Position numbers and translations under genes: made by a program. The notes beneath the pieces were generated by a model that saw only the letters and a list, made by a program, of their open reading frames with translations, was not told the origin of the DNA and searched no databases. Of a DNA stretch of 51,919 nt, positions 37,217-46,257 are shown piece after piece. The DNA is from Dehalococcoidia bacterium (GTDB taxonomy: Bacteria > Chloroflexota > Dehalococcoidia > Lucifugimonadales > UBA3495). The DNA is taken from positions 14,698 to 66,616 of the forward strand of contig DPHC01000020.1 of NCBI GenBank assembly GCA_003523055.1, in the 5' to 3' direction. Position 1 is the stretch's first letter. Each line of letters opens with the position of its first letter.

Positions 37217-38071
37217 TTAATCCCTAACTAACTTTCGTAAACTGGAGCAAAGTAAATCGACTATTATTACCAGGATTATGTACCACAGTAGTAACAACCC
37301 TAGATCCTCATAATGGAAATAACTAAAACTCAATTTAAACTCTTTTCCTAATCCTGATGCACTAACTAACCCAACAACTACTGTTGTTCTTATGATTACC
37401 TCCCATCTGTATAAGAAATAGGTAGTGAATTGAGGCAATAACTGCGGAAGTACACAATAAAACATTACCTGACTTTTACTTGAACCAGCTGATTGGAGTG
37501 ACTTGATACTTTGAGTGTCCATATTTTCTACGCTTTCAGAAAAAAGCTTCCCTAGTACTCCGAAATTATGTATTCCTAATGCAAAACTTGCAGCTATAAT
37601 ACCTGGATTAAAAAACAAAACTATTATAAGGGCTAGAATAAGTTCAGGAATTGCACGAGTTAAAGAGAAAGTCATTCTGACAATATAGTAGAGACATTTT
37701 AATTTAATATTAGGGTATCCATAAATACTACCATCATGAATATTTTTAGCAGCGAGTATGAAAGTTAATAATGCCAAAATAGTTGCTATGCCGATTGAAA
37801 GAATACTCATCAACAAAGTTTCGTAAGCGAGGGACCTTAATGAATACCATTCATTAATTTTTATTGACAGACTAGACCTTGGGTTTTCGCCTACCAGCTT
37901 CAGGAATAAGTTTTTAATATCGGAAAGAGTTGAAATATTGAATAATTCTGCAAATTTATATCCGGTTTCGTAAGAAACAAAAATCCATGAAAATATAATC
38001 AGTATAAGTCCTGATATCAATGATAGTTTTAAAAAAAACTGATCATGTCCTCTTATAGAATTTTTATTCAT
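37217..38071 (-). CDS. phnE: Phosphonate-type ABC transporter permease (PhnE family), second copy
   Basis: 284-residue inner-membrane permease with about six hydrophobic spans. The EAA-type cytoplasmic loop (TQSIKSLQSAGSSKSQVMFYCVLPQLLPQF, about 196-225) contacts the PhnC ATPase. Its ATG shares one base with the stop of the other permease (TAATG), so the two permeases are translationally coupled and probably form a heterodimeric channel. Last gene of the phnDCEE operon. Confidence 0.92.
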   Translation of the reverse strand: MNKNSIRGHDQFFLKLSLISGLILIIFSWIFVSYETGYKFAELFNISTLSDIKNLFLKLVGENPRSSLSIKINEWYSLRSLAYETLLMSILSIGIATILALLTFILAAKNIHDGSIYGYPNIKLKCLYYIVRMTFSLTRAIPELILALIIVLFFNPGIIAASFALGIHNFGVLGKLFSESVENMDTQSIKSLQSAGSSKSQVMFYCVLPQLLPQFTTYFLYRWEVIIRTTVVVGLVSASGLGKEFKLSFSYFHYEDLGLLLLWYIILVIIVDLLCSSLRKLVRD

Positions 38072-38862
38072 TAATTAACCATTATGCGTCGGACTTTTGA
38101 ACTCCAAGCATCTACCAATACAATCATTAAAGTCAAACATAATAAGCCGGTCCATACTTGTCCGAATTGTAGATCCATCAATGATAATTGTATTTGGTAA
38201 CCAATGCCTTGGATTCCTATGAAGCTCATAATACTAGATGACCTTATACCGCATTCAAACCTGTAGAAAATATAACTAGTAATGTTTGGAATAGCTAATG
38301 GTATACGCCCGTAAATTAATGCTTTACTCAAAGTTGCTCCGTTGTGTAGTAAAACTTTAATTGGTTGTTGAGGTACATCTTGTAGTTGTTCAGCAAAAAT
38401 TCTGCCAAGAATACCTGTATAGGGTAAAGCTAGGGCTAGAACCGCAACAATTGGTGATAAACCAATAGCTGAAACTAGTAATAAAGCCCATATTAATTCA
38501 TGTATGGATCTAAGAATACTTAATATTAGCCTTGTGCATGCGCTTAATGTTGTATTGATTGCTTTGTTGCTGATTATTGTCCCTGAAGCAATCACTCCTA
38601 ACGGTAAGGCAATTATTATTGATAGTGATAAAGCAGCAACAGCGTATAACACAGTTTTTACGGATGATATAATGCAGATAGTTAAAAATTCAACGCTGAC
38701 ATCTATTTGAGCAATAGATGTAAAAAATCTTAATAATGCTAAGCCGCCCCCAGTGTGCATTAATTCTTCATCTTTAATGAGGACTGATATTAATGTCCAT
38801 AAAAATATTGCTATTAATGCAATACTCAGAAGTTTTTTCTTTTCTATTAATTTAAATGAAAT
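38071..38862 (-). CDS. phnE: Phosphonate-type ABC transporter permease (PhnE family), first copy; non-standard start
   Basis: The first ATG of this frame is at 38760, but the open frame continues 34 codons further upstream and encodes a basic segment plus a membrane span (KKKLLSIALIAIFLWTLISVLI), exactly where PhnE has its first span. No ATG, GTG or TTG occurs there. I place the start provisionally at ATT 38862-38860, about 7 nt after an AAAGG site next to the phnC stop, giving 263 residues. The EAA loop is QQPIKVLLHNGATLSKALIYGRIPLAIPNI. A sequence error hiding a normal start is also possible. Confidence 0.75.
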   Translation of the reverse strand: MSFKLIEKKKLLSIALIAIFLWTLISVLIKDEELMHTGGGLALLRFFTSIAQIDVSVEFLTICIISSVKTVLYAVAALSLSIIIALPLGVIASGTIISNKAINTTLSACTRLILSILRSIHELIWALLLVSAIGLSPIVAVLALALPYTGILGRIFAEQLQDVPQQPIKVLLHNGATLSKALIYGRIPLAIPNITSYIFYRFECGIRSSSIMSFIGIQGIGYQIQLSLMDLQFGQVWTGLLCLTLMIVLVDAWSSKVRRIMVN

Positions 38863-38872
38863 ATTTATACCT

Positions 38873-39610
38873 TTATATATATAATTCTTTTATGGTATTT
38901 TCTGTGATTAGTGGTTGTTGGATGTCTAGCACTATATTGCCGCCTTTCAGTCCAATCAATCTAGTGCAGTAATGCTTTATTAGCTCTGTATTGTGAAGGC
39001 TGATAATCAGGCTCTGTTTTTTGGATATCAACTGGTTTTTTATAATGTCCATAATATCCTTTGCTCTGGCCGGATCTAATGATGCTATGGGTTCATCAGC
39101 AAGTATCACTGAAGGGGATTGCATAATTATTCTCGCAATGGCTACTCTTTGTTGTTCTCCTCCTGACAAATGACTCGCTTTATTATCAATTTTGTCTCCA
39201 ATGCCTAACCCATCTAGTGTACTCTGTACTTTCTCCCGATATAGTGGATGTATTAAAGAAAATAAGGATTTGAAGAATCCCCATTGGCCTAATTTGCCTG
39301 CAAGTACATTATTTATAACAGACAATTGAGGGACTATAGAATATTGCTGGTCAATTAAGCCCACTAACTCGGATAGGTTTTTTCCAGGTATTAGATATTT
39401 TAGGTCTTGGCCTCTAATAGACACTGAACCGGTAGTCGGTTTAGTCCAACCTGAAAGCAGATTAAGCAACGTGGTTTTACCACTACCTGAAGGACCAGCT
39501 AATGCTATTAGTTCACCTTCCCCTACAGTTAGATTACTATTTCCTAATGCGATAGTTTGACCGTACGTTTTACTAATGTTGGTAACTTCAATTAATGTAT
39601 TGGATGTCAT
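38873..39610 (-). CDS. phnC: Phosphonate-type ABC transporter ATP-binding protein
   Basis: 245-residue ABC ATPase: Walker A GPSGSGKTTLLN (about 35-46), Q-loop VGLIDQQYSIVPQ, signature LSGGEQQRVAIARI (about 147-160), Walker B SVILADEPIASLDPA (about 164-178) and H-loop SLHNTEL. The family placement comes from its position between PhnD-like and PhnE-like genes. It powers import at the cytoplasmic face of the membrane. 13 nt after the phnD stop. Confidence 0.95.
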   Translation of the reverse strand: MTSNTLIEVTNISKTYGQTIALGNSNLTVGEGELIALAGPSGSGKTTLLNLLSGWTKPTTGSVSIRGQDLKYLIPGKNLSELVGLIDQQYSIVPQLSVINNVLAGKLGQWGFFKSLFSLIHPLYREKVQSTLDGLGIGDKIDNKASHLSGGEQQRVAIARIIMQSPSVILADEPIASLDPARAKDIMDIIKNQLISKKQSLIISLHNTELIKHYCTRLIGLKGGNIVLDIQQPLITENTIKELYI

Positions 39611-39623
39611 TGAATAATTCCAA

Positions 39624-40505
39624 TTATTTTATTATGCCGAGTGATTCAGCTATTTCCTTAATAGCAATATAGTTACTGTTGGTAGTTGGGATGAATTTAT
39701 TTGCGTTGAATAAATCTAAAATTTCTTTATGATCGTTCGTATTCAATTTCAATAATGCTTGTTGAATCTGTAGTGTGAATCCATCGCCAAACTTAGCGTC
39801 AATATCATCTCTTACGCTCCAGTTATAGTCGTAATATGGTGGAGTAGTATAGAATTCTGCAGCTCTATTTTTATCAACTGTATTATTAGTGACTGTTCGA
39901 TCCCAAACCTTAGAATTTAATGCCCCTATGTCAAAAGCTCCATCTTGAACTAATTTCCATGTTAGGTCATGAGAACCGGAGTAATTAGGGGCAGTTTTGA
40001 AGTCTTGATCTGGGTCAATACCATTTTCTAATAAAAAATGACGTGGCATTAAATTGCCGGATGTTGAACTCTCGCTACCAAATGTAATTGTTAAATTCTT
40101 AGATTTTTTCTTTAATTCCTTTATAGAAGTGATATTTAATGAAGGATTTGCTATGAATTTGCTTAGAAATATTGCATCACTTTCTCGTTGCGCTATCGCT
40201 TGAGATCCAGGGTTTTGAATTCTAGCTTGAACCCCAGTTAATCCTCCAAAAAACCCTAGATCTATATCTCCTTGTGAGAAAGCTGTGACTACAGCGGAAT
40301 AATCCATACTAGCTTTAAATGTAACTGGTATTTTTAATTCTTCTGACAAATAGACTGTAAACTGTTCATATCTACGAGCTAATCTAGCCGTATCTTGGTC
40401 TGGAATACCCCCTACGTACAATGTAGTAAGGGGTTGATTACATCCTATAGTTGAGAACAAAAGGAGCGATGTAAGGATGATTATTATAAATTTGAAATGA
40501 GTCAT
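39624..40505 (-). CDS. phnD: Phosphonate-type ABC transporter substrate-binding lipoprotein (PhnD family)
   Basis: 293 residues. Lipoprotein signal FIIIILTSLLLFSTIGC with the lipobox cysteine at 22, then a PhnD-type periplasmic-binding fold: LYVGGIPDQDTARLARRYEQFTVYLSEELKIPVTFKASMDYSAVVTAFSQGDIDLGFFGGLTGV (about 29-92), typical of phosphonate/phosphite/phosphate-ester binders. No C-P lyase or phosphonatase genes accompany it, so the ligand could be a phosphonate, phosphite or another oxyanion. First gene of the operon. Confidence 0.92.
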   Translation of the reverse strand: MTHFKFIIIILTSLLLFSTIGCNQPLTTLYVGGIPDQDTARLARRYEQFTVYLSEELKIPVTFKASMDYSAVVTAFSQGDIDLGFFGGLTGVQARIQNPGSQAIAQRESDAIFLSKFIANPSLNITSIKELKKKSKNLTITFGSESSTSGNLMPRHFLLENGIDPDQDFKTAPNYSGSHDLTWKLVQDGAFDIGALNSKVWDRTVTNNTVDKNRAAEFYTTPPYYDYNWSVRDDIDAKFGDGFTLQIQQALLKLNTNDHKEILDLFNANKFIPTTNSNYIAIKEIAESLGIIK

Positions 40506-40649
40506 TATTGAATTTTCTCCAAGATTTTTTACGTGTATTACTAACCGTTTTGTTAGTTATTAATTCAAGTAAATCCCGTAAGAAATGCCACAATAATTTT
40601 CATAAGTGTAGTGTATTTAATATAGATATTAGTTGTCAACATCTAAAAG

Positions 40650-40679
40650 TGGACATAGGAGACCTATTTTAGATATAAT
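40650..40679 (+). promoter_or_regulatory. Promoter of tRNA-Ser
   Basis: TGGACA (5 of 6 matches to TTGACA), 18 nt spacer and a perfect TATAAT, ending 37 nt before the tRNA 5' end. Confidence 0.6.
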
Positions 40680-40716
40680 TTGTTTGCAATACTTCATTTA
40701 CGGAGTATATGATCAT

Positions 40717-40808
40717 GGAGAGGTGCCGGAGTGGTTGAACGGGCTCGCCTGGAAAGCGTGTAGGGGCTGAAAGGTCTCTCGCGGGTTCGAATCCCGCCCT
40801 CTCCGCCA
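40717..40808 (+). tRNA. tRNA-Ser (GGA anticodon)
   Basis: Class II tRNA with a long variable arm. The acceptor GGAGAGG pairs with CCTCTCC; discriminator G and an encoded CCA end it at 40808. The T-arm is GCGGGTTCGAATCCCGC. The anticodon loop CTGGAAA holds GGA at 40751-40753, reading UCC/UCU serine codons. The anticodon stem has one T-T mismatch at its second pair. The hydroxyacid reductase gene on the other strand ends 3 nt after it. Confidence 0.97.
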
Positions 40809-40811
40809 TTA

Positions 40812-41801
40812 CTACAATAAACCAATTTGACTATAGACATCTGGATTAGCACAATGCTCTAATTTTTCTCCATTTGATCCTAATATTAGATTACCTGCAG
40901 CTATCATACACATTTGTTTTCTAGCTTGAATTGAAGCACTACCGATATGAGGACTTATGATTAGATTGCTTAATTCCAATAATGGACTATCGAATTGTAT
41001 AGGTTCCGGATCTGTCACATCCAGGCCTGCAGACATAATCCATTTTTCATTAAGTGCTTGATATAATGCTGATGGGTTCACTACTGGCCCCCTTGAGGTG
41101 TTGATAAGGATAGCGGTAGGTTTCATTATTTGTAATTGCTCGTAGCTTATCAAATAGTATGTTTCTGGAGTTAAGGGTACATGGACTGACACAAAATCTG
41201 AACTCTGCAATAATTCAGTCATATCATCACAATATCGTATTCCAGGTAAATCGTCCAGATCTGGCTTTGACGTACGAGAATAATAAAGGACATCCATGTC
41301 AAATCCTTGTGCGCGTTTTAACATTTCGCGGCCTATGGTCCCCATGCCAATTATTCCGAGTGTAGCCCCTCCAACATCTGTACCTAACCAACTCATTGGA
41401 TGGAATGCTACATCCCATTTTTTTTCTCTAACCCAATTGTATGATTCTGAAATTCTCCTTGCGCAATCTAATAATAATCCGAAGGCTATATCAGCCGTCG
41501 GTCTAGCAACAACACCTGGAGTATTGCCAACCATTATGTTGGATTTGGTAGCTTCTGCTATATCAATATTGTCAACACCAACACCTAGTTGGCTAATCAC
41601 TTTTAGGTTTTTACAACTGGATATTATATCTGCGTCTATTTTGTCCATTACAGTCGTCAAAATCCCGTCACATTTGGTTGCTTTGGATTTTAACAATTCT
41701 CGTGTTATTGGATTTTCGTCTTCCCATATTTCAAGCTCTGCGTGTGCAGATATTAGTTCAATCGATTCTTCAAATAATGGGCGTGTTATAAGAACTTTCA
41801 T
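40812..41801 (-). CDS. D-isomer-specific 2-hydroxyacid dehydrogenase (glyoxylate/hydroxypyruvate-reductase-like)
   Basis: NAD(P)-dependent oxidoreductase. I start it at the ATG at 41801 with AAGGA about 7 nt upstream (a longer frame begins at 41834), giving 329 residues. Visible are SQLGVGVDNIDI, the nucleotide motif GATLGIIGMGTIGREMLKRA (about 145-164), NTSRGPVVN with the active Arg, LDVTDPEP with Glu, and SPHIGSAS with the catalytic His. This fits GyaR/GhrB-type reductases better than phosphite dehydrogenase. A glycolate-oxidase-like gene lies ~500 nt upstream on the same strand. Confidence 0.9.
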   Translation of the reverse strand: MKVLITRPLFEESIELISAHAELEIWEDENPITRELLKSKATKCDGILTTVMDKIDADIISSCKNLKVISQLGVGVDNIDIAEATKSNIMVGNTPGVVARPTADIAFGLLLDCARRISESYNWVREKKWDVAFHPMSWLGTDVGGATLGIIGMGTIGREMLKRAQGFDMDVLYYSRTSKPDLDDLPGIRYCDDMTELLQSSDFVSVHVPLTPETYYLISYEQLQIMKPTAILINTSRGPVVNPSALYQALNEKWIMSAGLDVTDPEPIQFDSPLLELSNLIISPHIGSASIQARKQMCMIAAGNLILGSNGEKLEHCANPDVYSQIGLL

Positions 41802-41962
41802 ATTATTATCCTTTACTATTAAGTGATAATACACTCATATGATTTTATTAATTACTTAAGTCAATATGAATTATACCATTTGGCAAAGATATAAATTTTA
41901 ACAGCTTGCAGTTTGTGGATTCAAAGTATCATAAGTAAAGATGAAATTAGTTCCTGAGGGAG

Positions 41963-41989
41963 AGAGGCCCGAGAGGAGATCGGGCCTCT
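41963..41989. terminator. Strong hairpin downstream of the 50-aa ORF, upstream of the reductase gene
   Basis: Perfect 10-bp stem AGAGGCCCGA/TCGGGCCTCT around a 7-nt loop. GC-rich, in an AT-rich intergenic spacer. No clear U-run follows on either strand, so termination is inferred; it may also be a processing or leader structure. Confidence 0.55.
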
Positions 41990-42005
41990 TAGGGTAGGTT
42001 ATTTT

Positions 42006-42158
42006 TTAGTAACCTATTATATTTAAAAACATGGATTCGTTGTTTGTTAAAATTTCTAACTGTCTTCGTTCTAAATCTGTCATAGCAGGAGCAGCGAAGG
42101 AAAGAGCAATTACCGATACACAGTTAACGAATGTGTTATGTACGATTTTTCCTAACAT
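42006..42158 (-). CDS. Small hypothetical protein (50 aa)
   Basis: Frame from ATG 42158 to TAA 42006, with a good GAGAGG ribosome site 7 nt upstream. The product begins MLGKIVHNTFVNCVSVIALSF, a moderately hydrophobic first ~25 residues, then a charged middle (TDLERRQLEILTNNESM) ending NIIGY. I do not recognise it. A short inverted repeat TAGGTTA/TAACCTA (41995-42016) spans its stop codon, and the 10-bp hairpin follows. It could be a small secreted or regulatory peptide, or fortuitous. Confidence 0.5.
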   Translation of the reverse strand: MLGKIVHNTFVNCVSVIALSFAAPAMTDLERRQLEILTNNESMFLNIIGY

Positions 42159-42299
42159 TTAAGACCTCTCTTTTTTGATTATGTATTGAAATACTGTCAT
42201 ATTTCTTTTATTTGATATCATGATACTCCAAGTCACAGTATCTTGTCAATAGATAATTTGGAATTGATAGTATTGGAAAACTAAATACTTGATATGGAT

Positions 42300-43685
42300 T
42301 TATAAAAACTTACCGGGGTTTAAAATATTATAAGGATCTAATGTTTTTTTAAGCCTCATGCTAATCGAGTAGGCTTCTCCTAGTTCAGTTTTAATGAAAT
42401 CTTTATTCTTTAAACCGGATCCATGGCAATATTCTGTGATTCCGCCTAAATAACAACTTAATTCAAGAAGTTTTTTTGACCCCTCGTGTAAATTCTCTTG
42501 AGAATTTATGTTGTGAATATTATTGGGTTTTACCATCATAGAAAAATATTGAAGCTTTCCCCAAATACAGTATTCTGTGATCTTTAAGTCATAACTTCTG
42601 GTTATAATGTCAGCTTCGGTTTTATATTGGAGTATTTTCCCTAAAGGTAAACTAATATGAAGATATTCAAATAAACTGCTGAAAGCTGAGTCCCATTTTT
42701 CCAGTCTGGGTTTATTTAATTTATTTTGTTTATAAGTTAATGCAGATGAGTGTCTTTCTGACCAATATGTAGCTCCTATTGCCTCTGGAAGGATTGAAGA
42801 ATCAAATGTAGTTGCTGTAATTAAAATTGTGTTGATGCATTCAACGACTAATTCGTATGTTCCTTCATATCTTAAAAACAAAGTAACTTCTTGATATTCT
42901 TCAGTAAGGTCTAATAGTGTTGGAATCATGCCATATCTGAGGATCTCTCCAATCATATTTATACCAATTTCGAAAGAAGGAATTTTGAATGATATTAATT
43001 TTGTATATTCTGGTAGTTTATGTATTTTTAACGTTGCTTGGGTGATAATTCCCAGTGTCCCTTCACTTCCTATGAATAGATTGTTTATGTTTGGGCCTGT
43101 GGAATAGGTTGGAGTTTTAGGAGTTGTTATGATCTTTCCATCAGATAACACAACTTCCATGGATATGACTTGTTCTCCCATGTTACCGTATTTGCTGGCT
43201 GTATATCCTACTCCGTTAGTCGCTATAGCCCCTCCAATTGTAGCTATTTCTCTAGAATATGGATCATGGGCAAAATAATATCTTTTGGGCCTAAGATAAT
43301 TGACCAAAGAGCCAATGACCATGCCAGATTGGACAGTAGCCAATTCACTGTCAAGTTCAAGTTCAACCATGTTATTCAGAGATGTCATGTCTATTATGAT
43401 GCCTCCTGAAGAAGGCACTATACCACCCATTACTCCGGTTCCTCCGCCTAGAGCTATGACTGGTATCTTATTTTCAGTTGCTATTTTCAATATTTCCGAG
43501 ACGTCATGTGTGCTTTGCGGAGTTATTACAACGTCAGGTAATTTGTTTAGTTCTAAAGAAATTCCAAAAGCTCTATTGGGAGCTAATGCATCTGTCGATT
43601 TTATGTCTAAAGTTCGTGTGTTTGTGGTTACGTTACTATGTCCGATAATATTTTGAAGTTGTTTGATGATGAAAGGCTTTATCAT
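42300..43685 (-). CDS. FAD-binding oxidoreductase, GlcD/D-lactate-dehydrogenase type
   Basis: 461-residue flavoprotein. FAD-binding PCMH domain: VVITPQSTHDVSEILKIATENKIPVIALGGGTGVMGGIVPSSGGIIIDMTSLN (about 50-105) and ATIGGAIATNGVGYTASKYGNMGEQV (about 147-172). The C-terminal oxidase cap ends LDPYNILNPGKFL, the usual GlcD/DLD signature. It oxidises a D-2-hydroxy acid such as glycolate or D-lactate. GlcE/GlcF partners are not present nearby. No other gene overlaps it. Confidence 0.92.
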   Translation of the reverse strand: MIKPFIIKQLQNIIGHSNVTTNTRTLDIKSTDALAPNRAFGISLELNKLPDVVITPQSTHDVSEILKIATENKIPVIALGGGTGVMGGIVPSSGGIIIDMTSLNNMVELELDSELATVQSGMVIGSLVNYLRPKRYYFAHDPYSREIATIGGAIATNGVGYTASKYGNMGEQVISMEVVLSDGKIITTPKTPTYSTGPNINNLFIGSEGTLGIITQATLKIHKLPEYTKLISFKIPSFEIGINMIGEILRYGMIPTLLDLTEEYQEVTLFLRYEGTYELVVECINTILITATTFDSSILPEAIGATYWSERHSSALTYKQNKLNKPRLEKWDSAFSSLFEYLHISLPLGKILQYKTEADIITRSYDLKITEYCIWGKLQYFSMMVKPNNIHNINSQENLHEGSKKLLELSCYLGGITEYCHGSGLKNKDFIKTELGEAYSISMRLKKTLDPYNILNPGKFL

Positions 43686-43718
43686 TAGTTTTGCAAATTT
43701 AATATCAAAGTATGTGCA

Positions 43719-45086
43719 TTAGTGCCATTTAGTACCTTCACTAGTATCTTCTATGGAAATACTGTGAGATGCCAATACATTGCGTATTTTATCAGCTAGT
43801 TCATATTGATTTGATTCCCTTAAATCTTGTCTGATTTCTACAAGAAGGTCTACAAATGGTGCAGCTTGTGTTAGTGATGATTGTTCGGGCGTGTCAAATG
43901 TAAGCCCTAAAATAGCACCCATTTCAGTGAGAGTAGATTGCGCTACTTGAACGTTCATGTTACTTTCTTTAGCTCTATTAATTTCTCTTCCCAAGTCAAA
44001 TATAATTGCAATAGCTTGAGGAGTGTCTAAATCGTGATCCATATGTGATAAGAAATCGTTTTTGAAATTACTCGGATCTAAATTTTGTTCAGTTCCTTCA
44101 GAAGGTTGCAGAGCAAATCTTAATCTTTGAAGACTCCTTTCTACTGCATCACATCCTTCATCGCTGTAATTAAGAGGAGATCTATAATGAGAACTCAACA
44201 GATACAATCTTAATGCATCTGCGCTATGTTTTTGAAGCGCTGACTCTACTGATACCAAATTGCCAAGTGATTTACTCATTTTGTCTTGCCCAAACTGTAG
44301 CAGGCCATTATGCATCCAGATTTTAGAGAATGGTTTCTCGCTAGTGTAGGCTTCACTTTGAGCAATTTCATTCTCATGATGAGGGAACACTAAGTCCATT
44401 CCACCTCCATGGATATCTAATTGATTACCTAGGTATTTGGTAGACATAGTCGTGCATTCAATGTGCCAACCCGGTCTGCCAGGTCCCCATGGGCTTAACC
44501 ATTCAGGCTCGTCTTTTTTTGAACCTTTCCATAAAGCGAAGTCCATAGAACTTTCTTTGTTCAAGTCAATATCTATTCTGGACCCAGATATCATGTCGTC
44601 AGTAGATCTATTACTTAAAATACCGTAATCTTTGGATTTGTTGACTCTGAAATAGACATCTGAACCTACAGCATAGGCATAGCCGTCGTCTATTAATTTA
44701 GATATAGTTTCTATTATGTCAGGAATTTCCTCCGTTGCTCTGGGATAAGTAGTCGCCCGTTTGACGTTTAAGGCATCCATTGTAATGAAGAAATCATTGA
44801 TATAACGGGTTGTGAGGTTGTTTTCAGTTATTCCTTCTTCTTTGGATTTAGCTATTATTTTGTCATCTATGTCAGTAAAGTTTTGCACATGGTTTATAAC
44901 ATATCCGGTATATTCTAAATAACGCCTTAACACATCAAAAACTATATAACTTAAAGCATGTCCTACATGAGTGGAAGAATACGGAGTGACACCGCACACA
45001 TACATTCTTACATTTTTAGGATCTTGTGGTTGGAAATCCTCAGTGTCCCTAGATAGAGTATTATATAATTTCATATGGACCTGCAT
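43719..45086 (-). CDS. cysS: Cysteinyl-tRNA synthetase
   Basis: Class I synthetase, 455 residues: YVCGVTPYSSTHVGHALSYIVFDVLRRY with the zinc cysteine and the HIGH-like HVGH (about 29-56), GRPGWHIECTTMSTKYLG with zinc ligands (about 205-222), and the KMSKS loop GQDKMSKSLGN (about 265-275). Start at ATG 45086 overlaps ispF by 16 nt; the internal ATG at 45074 is an alternative. Downstream member of the ispD-ispF-cysS run. Confidence 0.97.
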   Translation of the reverse strand: MQVHMKLYNTLSRDTEDFQPQDPKNVRMYVCGVTPYSSTHVGHALSYIVFDVLRRYLEYTGYVINHVQNFTDIDDKIIAKSKEEGITENNLTTRYINDFFITMDALNVKRATTYPRATEEIPDIIETISKLIDDGYAYAVGSDVYFRVNKSKDYGILSNRSTDDMISGSRIDIDLNKESSMDFALWKGSKKDEPEWLSPWGPGRPGWHIECTTMSTKYLGNQLDIHGGGMDLVFPHHENEIAQSEAYTSEKPFSKIWMHNGLLQFGQDKMSKSLGNLVSVESALQKHSADALRLYLLSSHYRSPLNYSDEGCDAVERSLQRLRFALQPSEGTEQNLDPSNFKNDFLSHMDHDLDTPQAIAIIFDLGREINRAKESNMNVQVAQSTLTEMGAILGLTFDTPEQSSLTQAAPFVDLLVEIRQDLRESNQYELADKIRNVLASHSISIEDTSEGTKWH

Positions 45087-45556
45087 ATAGTAACGATAGT
45101 TACTGAAGCTATTCCTTTTTCTGCTCCAATAAACCCGAGATAATCAGTAGTGGTACATTTGATGTTTAATTGATCAATATTAAGTTTTAGTGTTTTGATT
45201 ATGTTATTGCGCATTTCATTTACATAGTTTGATAATTTGGGTTCCTGAGCGATTATTGTAGCATCGACATGAGAGACCTGCCAATCAGTGGATTCCGCTA
45301 CTTCATTGATTTGCTTTAACATGGCTATGCTGGATATTCCCTTTAAAGATTCATCAGATGATGGGAAATGTTGCCCGATATCACCTAAGGATAAACTTCC
45401 TAGAATTGCATCTATGAGAGAGTGGATTAAAACATCTCCGTCACTATGTCCTTCGAGCCCTGAGGGATGTTTTATATGTACTCCCCCTAAAACCAAATCA
45501 CTGTCAGGAGATAATTGATGGACGTCTATGCCTATTCCTGAACGGTATTCGTTCAC
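45071..45556 (-). CDS. ispF: 2-C-methyl-D-erythritol 2,4-cyclodiphosphate synthase
   Basis: MEP isoprenoid pathway enzyme, 161 residues: GIGIDVHQL with metal Asp/His (about 7-15), HSDGDVLIHSLIDAILG (about 37-53), GDIGQHFPSSDE (about 58-69), and CTTTDYLGFIGAEKGI (about 134-149). Overlaps ispD by 4 nt (ATGA) and cysS by 16 nt, so all are cotranscribed. Confidence 0.98.
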   Translation of the reverse strand: MNEYRSGIGIDVHQLSPDSDLVLGGVHIKHPSGLEGHSDGDVLIHSLIDAILGSLSLGDIGQHFPSSDESLKGISSIAMLKQINEVAESTDWQVSHVDATIIAQEPKLSNYVNEMRNNIIKTLKLNIDQLNIKCTTTDYLGFIGAEKGIASVTIVTICRSI

Positions 45557-46257
45557 GATGACTTTACTAAACCAGGAATATCTTTCAATATGTGGCTAGC
45601 TAGCATTATATCTACAGGATCGGTAACTTTGATATTTAAAGGATCACCTTCACATATGCTAACTGATTCTTCTAGAGATTCCATCATTGCAGCATCATCA
45701 GTTTGATTAACGAGAAGGTTATTGTATGCCTCAATAATAGTTTTACGACGAAATATCTGTGGAGTTTGAGCTCTCCATAATTCTGATCGATTTATAGTGG
45801 ATGTTATTATTTTATTTGAGTTAACTTTTTTGATGGTATCGGTAATAGGTATAGCAGGTACCGCACTACCATGCTTCATAGCAGTGTTAATGCAGTTATC
45901 AATAATTTCATGAGATATACATGGCCTTGCTCCATCATGTATTCCTATAAAATCGGTTATCTTTGTAGATTGGAGGCCATTTAACACCGATTCTTGGCGC
46001 GAAGATCCGCCTTCACAGATGTTATCGACTTTACTGAATTCGTAATTTTTTACTAATAATTCACCTACTCTCATTTTTTCTTGAGCCAGCACCAATGTAA
46101 TCGTTGAGACGGTCGGATGAGTTTGAAATTGGTGTAAAGTATAAGAAATGAGAGGGTGACCTGATATTTGCGTAAATATTTTATCTGTACCCATTCTAGA
46201 GCTTTCGCCTGCAGCAACTATTATGATACCAACAGTAGCATCAGCCATATCAGGCAC
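45553..46257 (-). CDS. ispD: 2-C-methyl-D-erythritol 4-phosphate cytidylyltransferase
   Basis: MEP pathway enzyme, 234 residues: VGIIIVAAGESSRMGTDKIF (nucleotide loop, about 9-28), GGSSRQESVLNGL (about 80-92), GIHDGARPCIS (about 101-111), and QTPQIFRR (about 164-171). Located between the PIN/TRAM gene (8-nt overlap) and ispF (4-nt overlap), a common arrangement for ispD next to PilT/PIN-TRAM proteins. Confidence 0.97.
   Translation of the reverse strand: MPDMADATVGIIIVAAGESSRMGTDKIFTQISGHPLISYTLHQFQTHPTVSTITLVLAQEKMRVGELLVKNYEFSKVDNICEGGSSRQESVLNGLQSTKITDFIGIHDGARPCISHEIIDNCINTAMKHGSAVPAIPITDTIKKVNSNKIITSTINRSELWRAQTPQIFRRKTIIEAYNNLLVNQTDDAAMMESLEESVSICEGDPLNIKVTDPVDIMLASHILKDIPGLVKSS

Noticed and set aside
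37217..40505. Full phosphonate degradation locus
   Set aside because: Only the importer is present; no C-P lyase, phosphonatase or phosphite oxidase genes are seen.
40812..41801. Phosphite dehydrogenase (PtxD) tied to the phnDCEE importer
   Set aside because: The conserved region reads GVGVDNIDI and fits glyoxylate-reductase-like enzymes, not PtxD; a tRNA gene also separates it from the transporter operon.
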